Positions 26,751 to 35,737 of a DNA stretch of 64,000 nt are shown here, one piece after another; the stretch's first letter is position 1; each line of letters opens with the position of its first letter. Source of the stretch: Tistrella mobilis (GTDB taxonomy: Bacteria; Pseudomonadota; Alphaproteobacteria; Tistrellales; Tistrellaceae); assembly GCF_039634785.1 (NCBI RefSeq), contig NZ_JBBIAB010000015.1, positions 60,385 through 124,384 on the forward strand. Direction: 5' to 3'. The position numbers and the translations under genes are program-made. The notes below the pieces were generated by a model that saw only the letters and a program-made list of their open reading frames with translations, did not search any database and was not told the origin of the DNA.

Positions 26751-26897
26751 TCAGTCCTCCGCCGTCAGATCCGCCATAAGATCTGCAACCGTGTCGAATC
26801 TCACGCCCTTGCCCGCCTTCAGCTCGGCCATGGCCTGCATCGTGGCTTCGTTGGGCTCCTTCCGGGGCGGAGGCAGCTGCGGTTCGGCCGTGCTCAT
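26751..26897 (-). CDS. Orphan RelB/DinJ-like antitoxin C-terminal fragment
   Basis: A 48-residue protein from ATG 26897 (AAGGGG upstream). Its last part, EPNEATMQAMAELKAGKGVRFDTVADLMADLTAED, in full 26 residues after the start, matches the toxin-binding C-terminus of RelB/DinJ antitoxins (positions 14-48). The usual N-terminal ribbon-helix-helix DNA-binding part is missing, replaced by a short proline-rich leader. No toxin gene follows (only 28 bases to the MFS gene on the other strand). It is either a solitary, truncated antitoxin or a gene of unknown function with similar C-terminus. Confidence 0.65.
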   Translation of the reverse strand: MSTAEPQLPPPRKEPNEATMQAMAELKAGKGVRFDTVADLMADLTAED

Positions 26898-26949
26898 GAT
26901 GCACCCCTTGGCTGAACTGGTACATTTCAGAATAGCCTTGCCGGACGAC

Positions 26950-26993
26950 GCCGAAAAGAACCGACGCCCGCAGGCCAGGCCTGCGGGCGTCGG
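26950..26993 (-). terminator. Rho-independent terminator after ald
   Basis: A 14-bp perfect stem (arms 26961-26974 and 26980-26993, loop CCAGG) followed on the minus strand by TTCTTTTC. It would end the transaminase-ald transcript 40 bases past the ald stop and before the antitoxin-like gene. Confidence 0.85.
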
Positions 26994-27032
26994 ACGGTGG
27001 CGAGGTCCAGGCGGGAGCAACCCGGCCGGCCG

Positions 27033-28157
<1,125 letters not shown>

Positions 28158-28235
28158 GGTGTTTCCTCCCCAGGAAAGACGCAGCGCCGCCTCCGCATCT
28201 CCGGGCCGCCGGGTCTTGTGCCGGCCTGGGCCAGA

Positions 28236-28258
28236 CCGCCCGGGGGATACCCGGGCGG
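28236..28258 (-). promoter_or_regulatory. Intercistronic hairpin between transaminase gene and ald
   Basis: A 9-bp stem (CCGCCCGGG/CCCGGGCGG, loop GGATA) in the 145-base gap, with no T-run. It may set mRNA stability or partial termination between the two genes rather than end transcription. Confidence 0.5.
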
Positions 28259-28302
28259 GGGATGCGGATCGGCGACGACAACGCCGGTCGGATGATGGCG
28301 GA

Positions 28303-29625
28303 TCAGGCGGTTGCCTTGATGGCCTCGGCCAGGACCGCATAAAGATGGTCGATCTGGGCCTCGTCGATGATCAGCGGCGGCGAGATGGCGATGATGTCGC
28401 CGGTGAAGCGCAGCAGCACGCCCTGCTCATAGGCGCGCACGAAGATCTCATAGGCCCGCTTGGTCGGCTCACCCGCCCGCGGCGACAGCTCGACCGCGGC
28501 GACCATGCCGTAATTGCGGATGTCGATGACGTTCGGCAGATCGCGCAGCGCATGCGCCGCCTTGCCGAAATACTCCGACAGGTTCGCCGCCCGATCGAAC
28601 AGCTTCTCCTCGGCATAGATGTCGAGCGTGGCGAGCGCCGCAGCACAGGCCAGCGGATGGCCCGAATAGGTATAGCCGTGGAAGAATTCGATCAGATGCT
28701 CGGGCCCGGTCATGAAGGTGTCGTAGATCTCCTTCTTCGCGAAGACCGCGCCCATCGGCACCGCACCATTGGTGATGCCCTTGGCGGTGGTCATCAGATC
28801 CGGCGTCACCTCGAAGCTGTCGGCCCCGAAGGCCTTGCCGGTCCGGCCGAAGCCGCAGATGACCTCGTCGAAGATCAGCAGGATGCCGTGACGGTCGCAG
28901 ATCTCGCGCAGGCGCGTGAGATAGCCCTTCGGCGGGATCAGCACGCCGGTCGAGCCCGCGATCGGCTCCACGATCACCGCCGCGATGGTCGAGGCATCGT
29001 GCAGCGCGACCAGCCGCTCCAGATCGTCGGCCAGCTCCGCCCCATGCTCGGGCTGGCCCCACGAGAAGGCGTTGCGGGCCGGATCATGGGTGTGACGCAG
29101 ATGGTCGACACCCGACAGCAGCGTGCCGAAATGCTTGCGGTTGGAGGCGATGCCGCCCACCGAAATGCCGCCGAAGCCGACGCCGTGATAGCCACGCTCC
29201 CGACCAATCAGGCGGGTGCGGCTGCCCTCGCCGCGGATGCGATGATAGGCGAGCGCCATCTTCAGCGCCGTGTCGACCGCTTCCGAGCCGGAATTGCAGT
29301 AGAACACATGGTCGATGCCGTCGGGCGCCAGCTCGACCAGGCGGCTCGCCAGCTCAAAGCTCAGCGGATGGCCCATCTGGAACGAGGGCGAATAATCCAT
29401 CTCCGAGATCTGACGGGCGACCGCCTCGGAAATCTTATCCCGGCCATGGCCGGCATTCACGCACCACAGACCCGCACAGCCGTCCAGCACCTGACGGCCG
29501 TCATGCGAGGTGTAGTACATGTCCTTCGCCCCGACCAGCAGGCGGGGGGCCGCCTTGAACTGGCGATTGGCCGTGAACGGCATCCAATGCGCGTCCAGAT
29601 CGTTCGGAACCGTGATGCGCGCCAT
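28303..29625 (-). CDS. Omega-amino acid (beta-alanine):pyruvate transaminase
   Basis: A 440-residue class III PLP transaminase. The opening DLDAHWMPFTANRQFKAAPR (9-28) is the hallmark of the omega-amino acid:pyruvate aminotransferase (BauA/OAPT) group. Substrate-binding NSGSEAVDTA (111-120), GYHGVGFGG, the cofactor Asp in FDEVICGFGRTG (252-263) and the Schiff-base lysine K282 in TTAKGITNGAVPMG are all present. The reaction uses beta-alanine or a similar amine with pyruvate to give malonate semialdehyde and alanine. ATG 29625 is chosen from homology; the frame continues upstream through the repeat element but that part is not protein-like. Regulated presumably by the divergent XRE-cupin protein. 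The exact amine (beta-alanine, putrescine, GABA) is not certain. Confidence 0.93.
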   Translation of the reverse strand: MARITVPNDLDAHWMPFTANRQFKAAPRLLVGAKDMYYTSHDGRQVLDGCAGLWCVNAGHGRDKISEAVARQISEMDYSPSFQMGHPLSFELASRLVELAPDGIDHVFYCNSGSEAVDTALKMALAYHRIRGEGSRTRLIGRERGYHGVGFGGISVGGIASNRKHFGTLLSGVDHLRHTHDPARNAFSWGQPEHGAELADDLERLVALHDASTIAAVIVEPIAGSTGVLIPPKGYLTRLREICDRHGILLIFDEVICGFGRTGKAFGADSFEVTPDLMTTAKGITNGAVPMGAVFAKKEIYDTFMTGPEHLIEFFHGYTYSGHPLACAAALATLDIYAEEKLFDRAANLSEYFGKAAHALRDLPNVIDIRNYGMVAAVELSPRAGEPTKRAYEIFVRAYEQGVLLRFTGDIIAISPPLIIDEAQIDHLYAVLAEAIKATA

Positions 29626-29648
29626 GACCGCGTCGCTCCTGCTTGTTA

Positions 29649-29780
29649 GTCCCTCGCCGGGCGGGGTGCTCCCGCACCCCTTGGCCGCCGCCGCAATGGC
29701 GGCTGGAGTCTGGTTGTTCGTCCCTCGCCGGGCGGGCGCTACCGCGCCCTTGGCCGCCGCCGCAATGGCGGCTGGGAGTC
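29649..29780 (-). ncRNA. Tandem two-hairpin leader element, two copies, covarying stem
   Basis: Two copies about 71 bases apart (29649-29713 and 29720-29780) in the transaminase 5' leader. Read on the minus strand, each copy has a constant hairpin GCCGCC-AUUGC-GGCGGC, the spacer GGCCAAG, a second hairpin, and the constant tail GCCCGGCGAGGGAC. The second hairpin differs between copies: GGGCGC-GGUA-GCGCCC in the upstream copy and GGGGUGC-GGGA-GCACCCC in the gene-proximal copy. The difference includes a C-G to U-A pair swap and one added G-C pair, so pairing is preserved. A UCCC/GGGA outer pairing could close each unit. This is what a structured RNA would show; no known riboswitch class comes to mind, and a dispersed palindromic repeat is the main alternative. 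Confidence 0.6.
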
Positions 29781-29834
29781 GGGTGGTCCCACTGGGCAAC
29801 CACTGCCGGGGGCTTGCCTCTCATCCTGTGGAAC

Positions 29835-29863
29835 AGCCTAGCATTGGCAATTAAACTCGACAA
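29835..29863 (-). promoter_or_regulatory. Candidate promoter for transaminase-ald transcript
   Basis: On the minus strand TTGTCG (29858-29863) and TAGGCT (29835-29840) are 17 bases apart, a fair sigma-70 match. Transcription from here would put the whole tandem hairpin element in a leader of about 200 bases. Confidence 0.45.
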
Positions 29864-29890
29864 AGTGATTTCCGTGGGCGATGCAAGCTA

Positions 29891-29919
29891 TTGATTTTGC
29901 GTTGCAGCACCCATGGAAT
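29891..29919 (+). promoter_or_regulatory. Candidate promoter for XRE-cupin regulator
   Basis: TTGATT (29891-29896) and TGGAAT (29914-29919), spaced 17 bases, 60 bases before the regulator ATG. It lies back to back with the transaminase promoter, so a regulator bound in the 30-base gap could affect both. Confidence 0.4.
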
Positions 29920-29980
29920 GTCAAATATCTTCAACACGAACCGGCAGGGCGGCCGGCAAGGAACAGGGAGAAGCGGGACG

Positions 29981-30529
29981 ATGAGCGGCGATCTGGGCAC
30001 GCGCCTCAAGACCATCCGGCAGATCTATGGTCTGTCGCAGCGCGAACTGGCCAAGCGGGCCGGGGTGACCAATGCGACCATCTCGCTGATCGAGCAGGAC
30101 AAGGTCAGCCCCTCGGTCGGATCGCTGAAGAAGGTGCTGGAGGGAATTCCGATCTCGCTGTCGGAGTTCTTCTCGCTCGACCTCACCACCCGGCAGCGGG
30201 CCTTCTATCGGGCGGACGAGTTGACCCAGATCGCCCGCGGCTCGGTCGCCTATGCCCAGATCGGCGAGAATCTGAGCCGGCGGCGGATGCAGATCCTGCA
30301 CGAGCGCTACGCCCCCGGGGCAGATACCGGCAAGCAGCTGCTGCGCCATGAATCGGAAGAAGGCGGGATCGTGGTCCGCGGCCGGATCGAGCTGACGGTC
30401 GGCGGCGAAAGCTGCGTGCTGGAAGCCGGCGACGGCTATTACTTCGACAGCCGCCTGCCCCACCGCTTCCGCAATGTCGGCGAGGAGGAAGCCGAAATCG
30501 TCTCCGCCTGCACGCCGCCGAGCTTCTGA
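29981..30529 (+). CDS. XRE-cupin transcriptional regulator, PuuR-like
   Basis: A 182-residue regulator. Residues about 6-62 form an XRE helix-turn-helix (LGTRLKTIRQIYGLSQRELA then GVTNATISLIEQDKVSPSV), residues about 105-178 a cupin domain (GIVVRGRIELTVGG, then GDGYYFDSRLPHRFRN). This is the arrangement of PuuR, a repressor of polyamine and omega-amino acid breakdown. ATG 29981 was chosen from the HTH start; a GGGAG lies about 10 bases upstream. Divergent from the transaminase gene, so it is the likely regulator of that operon. Confidence 0.93.
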   Translation: MSGDLGTRLKTIRQIYGLSQRELAKRAGVTNATISLIEQDKVSPSVGSLKKVLEGIPISLSEFFSLDLTTRQRAFYRADELTQIARGSVAYAQIGENLSRRRMQILHERYAPGADTGKQLLRHESEEGGIVVRGRIELTVGGESCVLEAGDGYYFDSRLPHRFRNVGEEEAEIVSACTPPSF

Positions 30530-30766
30530 GAACACATTGCCACTATGGCGCGCATAGCAATTTTGATGATGTCGCAACAGGATTGACTGTGCGCCGCCTT
30601 CATCCTAGGCTCCGGCTATGTCGATCGTGCACCGTCGGCCCGAAGGGATGGCGGATCGTCCCCCGATCCAGGCGCCTGAGCCCAGCCCGCCATCCCGCCC
30701 GTTCCCGGTCTCTGGTCCCGGACCGGCACGGATCCTGCGCGGGCCGACCCCGCGATGAACGAACTG
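30530..30766. other. Non-coding gap after the XRE-cupin gene
   Basis: About 240 bases without a convincing gene or RNA. GC-rich with no strong hairpin until the terminator at 30767. Confidence 0.4.
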
Positions 30767-30805
30767 ACGGCTGTTCCGCCGATGCGGAACAGCCGTCTTT
30801 GTCGT
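30767..30805. terminator. Bidirectional terminator between XRE-cupin and argC
   Basis: A perfect 13-bp stem, arms 30767-30779 and 30784-30796, loop CGAT, followed on the plus strand by CTTTGTCGTTC. It lies 21 bases past the argC stop on the minus strand and can serve that convergent transcript too. Confidence 0.75.
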
Positions 30806-30826
30806 TCTAAGCCTGAAAGGACGGGC

Positions 30827-31825
30827 TTACATCGTCGTCTCGGACAGCGGCAGCGTGGTCTCCAGACCCGCCGCCTCGTCGAGGCCCAGCATCAGGTTGA
30901 GGTTCTGGACCGCGGCACCCGAGGCCCCCTTGCCCAGATTGTCCAGCCGGGCGGCCAGCAGGATCTGGCCGGCGGCATCATTGCCGAACACGAACAGCTC
31001 CAGCCGATTGGTGCCGTTCAGCTCGCGCGGGTCCAGGAACTTGCCGTCGCGCAGACGGTCACCGCCGCCCGCGGGGGCGACGCTGACGAAGCGCTCGCCG
31101 GCATAGCGTTCGGCCAGTACCGCCTGAACATCGGCGACGCCTGCCGCCTTCGCCAGCTGGGCCCGGGTCAGTGGCACATGCACCAGCATGCCGCACTTGA
31201 AGTGGCCGACCGCCGGCACGAACAGCGGTGCCGCGGCAAGGCCGCCATAGACCGCCATTTCGGGCAGGTGCTTGTGCTCAAGCCCCAGCGCGTAGTCGCC
31301 ATAGGGATAGGCCGCCTCGCGCCCGACCGGGGCGGCCGCCTCGTAATCTTCCACCATCTGCCGGCCGCCGCCCGAAAAGCCCGAGACGGCATTGACCGAC
31401 AGCGCCGCATCGGCCGCGATGATCCCGGCATCGACCAGCGGCCGCACCAGGGCGGTGAAGCCGGTCGGGTAGCAGCCGGGGTTGGCGACGCGGGTGGCGC
31501 CGGCAATGGCCGCGCGCTGGCCGGGCAGCAGCTCGGCGAAGCCGTAGCTCCAGCCCGACTTGACCCGGTGGGCGGTGGAGGCGTCGAGCACCTTCACGGC
31601 CGGATTCTCGATCATCGAGACGCTTTCGACCGCCGCCGCATCGGGCAGGCAGAGGATCGCGAGGTCGACCTCGTTCAGCAGGCGTCGACGCTCAGCCGGA
31701 TCCTTGCGACGCTCGGGCGCGATCGAGACCAGCGCGAGATCCTCGCGCCCGGCCAGACGTGCCCGGATCTGCAGGCCGGTGGTCCCGGCCTCGCCGTCGA
31801 TGAATACGGTGGGCTTGCCGCTCAT
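30827..31825 (-). CDS. argC: N-acetyl-gamma-glutamyl-phosphate reductase
   Basis: A 332-residue NADPH-dependent reductase for the third step of arginine synthesis, cytoplasmic. The catalytic cysteine is C118 in [22 protein letters not shown] and the start [20 protein letters not shown] fit the shorter, type 2 ArgC (about 310-330 residues). ATG 31825 has GAGGAG in front. The long upstream open frame (to 32158) is not used, because it overlaps the structured RNA region. No other arg gene is in the window. Confidence 0.94.
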   Translation of the reverse strand: MSGKPTVFIDGEAGTTGLQIRARLAGREDLALVSIAPERRKDPAERRRLLNEVDLAILCLPDAAAVESVSMIENPAVKVLDASTAHRVKSGWSYGFAELLPGQRAAIAGATRVANPGCYPTGFTALVRPLVDAGIIAADAALSVNAVSGFSGGGRQMVEDYEAAAPVGREAAYPYGDYALGLEHKHLPEMAVYGGLAAAPLFVPAVGHFKCGMLVHVPLTRAQLAKAAGVADVQAVLAERYAGERFVSVAPAGGGDRLRDGKFLDPRELNGTNRLELFVFGNDAAGQILLAARLDNLGKGASGAAVQNLNLMLGLDEAAGLETTLPLSETTM

Positions 31826-31977
31826 GGGAAGGGCCGCTCCTCGAAGAGTCGCATGGGATAGAGGTCGCATGGGCTGTGCCGGCCAGGGCCGGCGCGGCGC
31901 ACTATAGCGCAGCCGGCGCGGGCTTGCGAGCGGTCGCACCCGCAGGGCTGCCCCGCAGGCCGATCTGGTCGAGACAC

Positions 31978-32007
31978 AAAAAAAGCGGGCGGACCGAAGT
32001 CCGCCCG
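31978..32007 (-). terminator. Rho-independent terminator with UUCG loop
   Basis: Stem CGGGCGGAC/GTCCGCCCG (9 bp) with a TTCG loop on the minus strand and a run of seven T. One of the clearest terminators in the window. Because it stands 150 bases before argC, it ends a short transcript rather than an mRNA of a known gene. Confidence 0.9.
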
Positions 32008-32162
32008 GAATTTGCTCGTGAACGGAAGGCCGGACAAGGGCCATGCGCGTACCCATTGCCCGGTACAGAAGACGGACCACCAAGCTCACCGGCGGCCTGA
32101 CGGGTGGCGATCCCCCATCGCGTCCCCGCCTGATCGATCCGGTGACAGGACCATTCAACCTG
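31978..32162 (-). ncRNA. ssrS: Candidate 6S-like regulatory RNA upstream of argC
   Basis: A transcription unit of about 185 bases framed by its own promoter (32169-32198) and a strong terminator (31978-32007). The RNA can fold into one long rod: a closing stem UGAAUGG (32151-32157) with CCGUUCA (32019-32025), a CCGGA/UCCGG stem further in (32138-32142 with 32030-32034), an open middle and an apical stem GGCCGCC/GGUGGUC (32091-32097 with 32075-32081). The apical sequence GGUGAGC followed by GGUCCGUC resembles the apical part of E. coli 6S RNA. Length and layout match 6S. No adjacent 5-formyltetrahydrofolate ligase gene is present to support it, so the identity is probable, not certain. Confidence 0.55.
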
Positions 32163-32168
32163 TTCGTG

Positions 32169-32198
32169 ATAATCGACCCTTCCCGCCCCCGCTGTCAA
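32169..32198 (-). promoter_or_regulatory. Promoter of the 6S-like RNA
   Basis: TTGACA (32193-32198, minus strand) and GATTAT (32169-32174), 18 bases apart. The -35 is perfect. It fires away from the AEC gene and toward argC. Confidence 0.6.
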
Positions 32199-32328
32199 GC
32201 TTGTGGCGAGTTAGGGTCCACATGTTATCGCTTCAGGTGTGGTGGGCTTGCAATGCGCCGGTCACCCGGTCAGGATCGGCCGCTGCCTTCCGCCGCCTGG
32301 AAGCCCTTCTCCCGAGACAGACCGAGAT

Positions 32329-33264
32329 ATGCAGATCCTGATCGATGTATGCCTGCCGTTCTTCGCGGTGATCCTGACCGGCTGGATCGTCGGCCGGCGG
32401 CGCTTCATCGATGCGGGCGGGCTGGCCGGGCTCAACCGCTTCACCTATTGGGTGGCGCTGCCGCCCTTCCTGTTCGTGAAGGTCGCGGAAATCCCGCTGG
32501 ACCGGCTGCTGGATCCGAAGCTGATCGGCGCCTATTACGGCGCCGGGCTGATCGTCTATGCGATCGCAGTCTTCGGCGGCCGCCGGCTGTTCGGCGGGGG
32601 TCCTGCGATCTCAGGGATCCGCGGGCTGGGCGCCACCTTTTCCAATGTCGGCTATATGGGCCTGCCGCTGGTGATCTTCGCCTTCGGCCCGGAAGCCGCC
32701 GCCCCGGCTATGACCATCATCGTGCTCGACCATGTGCTGATGATGGGGCTGACCGTGCTGCTGATCGAAAGCGAGCGCGCCGCCGGCGGCGGGCTGAAAC
32801 GGGCCCTGATCAAGATCGCCCGCGGGCTGGCCTTCAACCCGCTGATCCTGACCATCGTGGCCGGCGCGCTTTACGGCGTCTCGGGGCTGCCGCTGCCCAA
32901 GCCGGTCGCGGCCTATGGCAATCTCGTCGGCCTGGCGGCGGCCCCTTGCGCACTGTTCGCGCTGGGCGCCAACCTCGCCGGCTGCTCGCTCGCCCGCGGC
33001 ATGATCGAGGTCTCGGGGCTGGCTTTGCTCAAGATCGTGGTCCACCCCCTGCTGGTGCTGGGGATGGCCACCATCGTCTTCGCGCTCGACCCGCTGCTGG
33101 TCCGGATCCTGGTGCTGGAGGCGTCGCTGCCGATCGCGGTGTCGGTTTTCGTGCTGGCCGATCAGTACCGGATGGACACGAGCCGGATCTCGGCCGCGAT
33201 CCTGGTCTCGACCCTGGGTTCGGTCGCGACCGTCTCTCTTGCCCTCACCCTGCTCGGCAGCTGA
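32329..33264 (+). CDS. AEC-family (auxin efflux carrier-like) transporter
   Basis: A 311-residue membrane protein with about ten helices. The start QILIDVCLPFFAVILTGWIV and the helices around AFNPLILTIVAGALYGVSG and KIVVHPLLVLGMATIVF are AEC features. Bacterial members move small organic acids such as malate or malonate, or cations. Given the malonyl-CoA synthetase 1 kb away a malonate role is conceivable but unproved. The start ATG 32329 lacks a strong ribosome site. Confidence 0.9.
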   Translation: MQILIDVCLPFFAVILTGWIVGRRRFIDAGGLAGLNRFTYWVALPPFLFVKVAEIPLDRLLDPKLIGAYYGAGLIVYAIAVFGGRRLFGGGPAISGIRGLGATFSNVGYMGLPLVIFAFGPEAAAPAMTIIVLDHVLMMGLTVLLIESERAAGGGLKRALIKIARGLAFNPLILTIVAGALYGVSGLPLPKPVAAYGNLVGLAAAPCALFALGANLAGCSLARGMIEVSGLALLKIVVHPLLVLGMATIVFALDPLLVRILVLEASLPIAVSVFVLADQYRMDTSRISAAILVSTLGSVATVSLALTLLGS

Positions 33265-33282
33265 CCCCGACGGAAGCCGGGA

Positions 33283-34050
33283 TCAGCGCGGCGGCACCGC
33301 GCAGCCGTCGTCGGGCGAGCAGCCGTCGCCATCCACCTCGTCATCCGACATCCCGCCCTCGCCGTCATCGGCGACACCGCCGCCGGCCGGGTCGGTGGCG
33401 GCGCGGACCAGGGCCATCATCATCTGCTCGGGCGCCTGCGCGCCCATCACCGCCCAGCGGCCGTCGATGATGAAACAGGGCACGCCGTCGACGCCGATCC
33501 GCCGCGCCTGGGCATCGGCCTCGGCCATCATGTCGCGGTCTTCGTCAGAGGCGAGCCAGGCGCCGAGATCGGTGTCTTCGGGGTCGACCGCCAGGCCGAT
33601 CCCGGTCAGCACCGCGCTGTCGCCGATATTGCGGCCCTGCTCGAAAAACGCCGTGAACAGCGCCTCGACCACCCGGTCGCCGCGATTGCCGCCATCGGCC
33701 GCCGCCAGATCGCGCAGCTGCATGCGGTGGATCAGCCGGTGGCTGTCGAGCGTGTTGGGCATCACCGCCGCACGCTCGGGATCGATGTCGATACCCGCCT
33801 CGGCGCCGGCGGCACGGATGCGGCCATAGATCTGGGCGGCACGCTCGGGTCCGCCGAACTTGGCCGCCAGATAGCCGGCCCGGTCGGTGCCCTCGCGCGG
33901 CATGGCCGGGTTCAGCTGGAAGGGATGCCAGCGCACCTCCACCGGCTGGGCAGCCGGGTGGCCCGCGAACATCTCCAGTGCCTCTTCAAGCCGGCGCTTG
34001 CCGATGAAGCACCAGGGGCAGACGGTGTCGGAAATCACGTCGATACGCAT
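33283..34050 (-). CDS. DsbA-family (FrnE-like) oxidoreductase
   Basis: A 255-residue thioredoxin-fold protein with an inserted helical domain. The redox site is C11-P-W-C14 (DVISDTVCPWCFIG) and the cis-proline region is VDGVPCFIIDG. No signal peptide, so cytoplasmic; relatives act as 2-hydroxychromene-2-carboxylate isomerases or disulfide isomerases of the FrnE type. The last 35 residues are an unusual acidic extension with two extra cysteines (GDGCSPDDGC). It converges with the AEC gene, 18 bases away. Confidence 0.9.
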   Translation of the reverse strand: MRIDVISDTVCPWCFIGKRRLEEALEMFAGHPAAQPVEVRWHPFQLNPAMPREGTDRAGYLAAKFGGPERAAQIYGRIRAAGAEAGIDIDPERAAVMPNTLDSHRLIHRMQLRDLAAADGGNRGDRVVEALFTAFFEQGRNIGDSAVLTGIGLAVDPEDTDLGAWLASDEDRDMMAEADAQARRIGVDGVPCFIIDGRWAVMGAQAPEQMMMALVRAATDPAGGGVADDGEGGMSDDEVDGDGCSPDDGCAVPPR

Positions 34051-34175
34051 GGTGCCGGCCTTCCGGTTGCGGACCCTGAAAAAACATGGGGACAGGAGCG
34101 CGGGAGAACGAGGCGCCTTCCCCGTCTCCCTTCACATGCCCCCGCCCCCGGGCGGATGCAAGCGCCGCGGCGCGA

Positions 34176-35693
34176 TCAGCCGGCAAAGAGGTCCCGATGG
34201 GCGTCGCGCAGCAGGTTCTTCTGCACCTTGCCCATGGCGTTGCGCGGCAGTTCGGCCGCGAACAGCACCCGTTTGGGCTGCTTGAAATTGGCCAGCTGAT
34301 CGCGGGTGATCGCCAGCACGCCGGCCTCGTCGGGCGCATCAGCAACGGCTGCACGCACCACCACCGCGACCACGGCCTCGCCGAAATCGGGGTGCGGCAC
34401 GCCGATGACCGCGCTTTCTTCCACCCCCGGGATCCGGTCGATGACCAGCTCGATCTCCTTGGGGTAGACGTTGAACCCGCCCGAGATCACCAGATCCTTG
34501 GCGCGGCCCACGATCGAGACATAGCCGTCACCGTCGATGGTGCCGATGTCGCCGCTGCGGAAGAAGCCGTCGGCGGTGAAATCCTCGGCGGTCTTTTCGG
34601 GCTTGCGCCAATAGCCCTTGAACACGTTCGGGCCCTTGAGCTCGATCATCCCCGCCTCACCCGGCGCCACCGGCTGGCCATCCTCGCCGGTGATGCGCAG
34701 CTCCACCCCCGGCAGCGGCCGGCCGACCGTGCCCTGGCGGCGATCGCCGTCATAGGGGTTGGAGGTGTTCATATTGGTTTCCGTCATGCCATAGCGTTCA
34801 AGAATGCGATGGCCGGTGACGGTTTCGAACCGGGTGAAGGTCTCGGGCAGCAGCGGTGCGGAGCCCGAGACGAACAGGCGCATATGGGCGGTGGCCTCGC
34901 GGGTGAGCCCCGCCTCGGCCAACAGGCGGACATAGAAGGTCGGCACGCCCATCATCACGGTCGCCCTGGGCATCAGCGCCAGCGCCCGGGCCGCATCGAA
35001 TTTCGGCTCGAACAGCATGGCGGCGCCCGAAAGCAGCACGCAATGGGTGGCCACGAACAGGCCGTGGGTGTGGAAGATCGGCAGCATGTGCAGCAGCACA
35101 TCCCGGTCGGTGAAGCCCCAGGCATCGACCAGCGTCTCTGCATTGCTCCAGAGGTTCTCGCCCGAAAGCATCACCCCCTTGGGCCGGCCGGTGGTGCCCG
35201 AGGAATAGAGGATGGCGGCAAGATCGTCGCAGCTGCGCGCCACCGGCTCGGCCACGGTCGCCGTGGCGCGGACCCGGTCGGCGAAGGCGCCGTCGCCGGT
35301 GGCATCCAGGGTCGCCACCTCGATCGGCCGGCCATTGGTCATGGTCCGGACGGCGGTTTCCGCCTCGGGCCGGCAGACCACCAGCCGCGGTTCGGCATCG
35401 TCGATGAAGTATTCAAGCTCGGCCGGCTTGTAGGCGGTGTTGAGCGGCAGATAGACCGCGCCGCGCCGCAGGCAGCCCAGATAGAGCATCAGCGCCATCG
35501 GCGACTTGTCGACCTGCACCGCCACCCGGTCGCCGGGGGCGACGCCCATCTGGTCGAGCAGGGCCGCGACCTGGCCCGAGATCCGGTCGGCGTCGCCATA
35601 GGTGAGCACGCTGCCGTCGGGCCGGTAGAGCATCGGCCGGGCCGGGTCGGCCGGGAAACGGGCACGGATACGGGCATAGAGGTTGTCGCTCAC
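34176..35693 (-). CDS. matB: Malonyl-CoA synthetase (AMP-forming)
   Basis: A 505-residue acyl-adenylate synthetase. GTG 35693 with GAGAGGAGG upstream is preferred over distant in-frame starts. The AMP-binding motif is YSSGTTGRPKGVM (about 163-175), YGMTET near 295, the hinge D in RSGD, and the catalytic lysine in MGKVQKNLL near the C-terminus. The TAYKPAELEYFIDDAEP block and overall sequence resemble MatB, which makes malonyl-CoA from malonate. A related methylmalonate or short-acid preference cannot be excluded. Divergence region holds a 15-base tandem duplication directly before the ribosome site. Confidence 0.88.
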   Translation of the reverse strand: MSDNLYARIRARFPADPARPMLYRPDGSVLTYGDADRISGQVAALLDQMGVAPGDRVAVQVDKSPMALMLYLGCLRRGAVYLPLNTAYKPAELEYFIDDAEPRLVVCRPEAETAVRTMTNGRPIEVATLDATGDGAFADRVRATATVAEPVARSCDDLAAILYSSGTTGRPKGVMLSGENLWSNAETLVDAWGFTDRDVLLHMLPIFHTHGLFVATHCVLLSGAAMLFEPKFDAARALALMPRATVMMGVPTFYVRLLAEAGLTREATAHMRLFVSGSAPLLPETFTRFETVTGHRILERYGMTETNMNTSNPYDGDRRQGTVGRPLPGVELRITGEDGQPVAPGEAGMIELKGPNVFKGYWRKPEKTAEDFTADGFFRSGDIGTIDGDGYVSIVGRAKDLVISGGFNVYPKEIELVIDRIPGVEESAVIGVPHPDFGEAVVAVVVRAAVADAPDEAGVLAITRDQLANFKQPKRVLFAAELPRNAMGKVQKNLLRDAHRDLFAG

Positions 35694-35707
35694 CGCGGGG
35701 CCTCCTC

Positions 35708-35737
35708 TCTGAGCAATTCTGGTCTGAGCAATTCTGG
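35708..35737. repeat. 15-base tandem duplication in the matB leader
   Basis: Two exact copies of TCTGAGCAATTCTGG (35708-35722 and 35723-35737), lying immediately upstream of the matB ribosome site on the minus strand. Slippage between copies could change leader length. Confidence 0.8.

Noticed and set aside
29649..29780. Mini-ykkC/guanidine-II riboswitch
   Set aside because: Tandem hairpins match in general form only; the ACGR loop sequences of that class are absent (loops are GGUA and GGGA).
29626..29799. N-terminal extension of the transaminase through the tandem repeats
   Set aside because: The added peptide is a repeat of AIAAAAKG type with no homology, and the repeat shows RNA-type covariation; the family starts at DLDAHWMPF.
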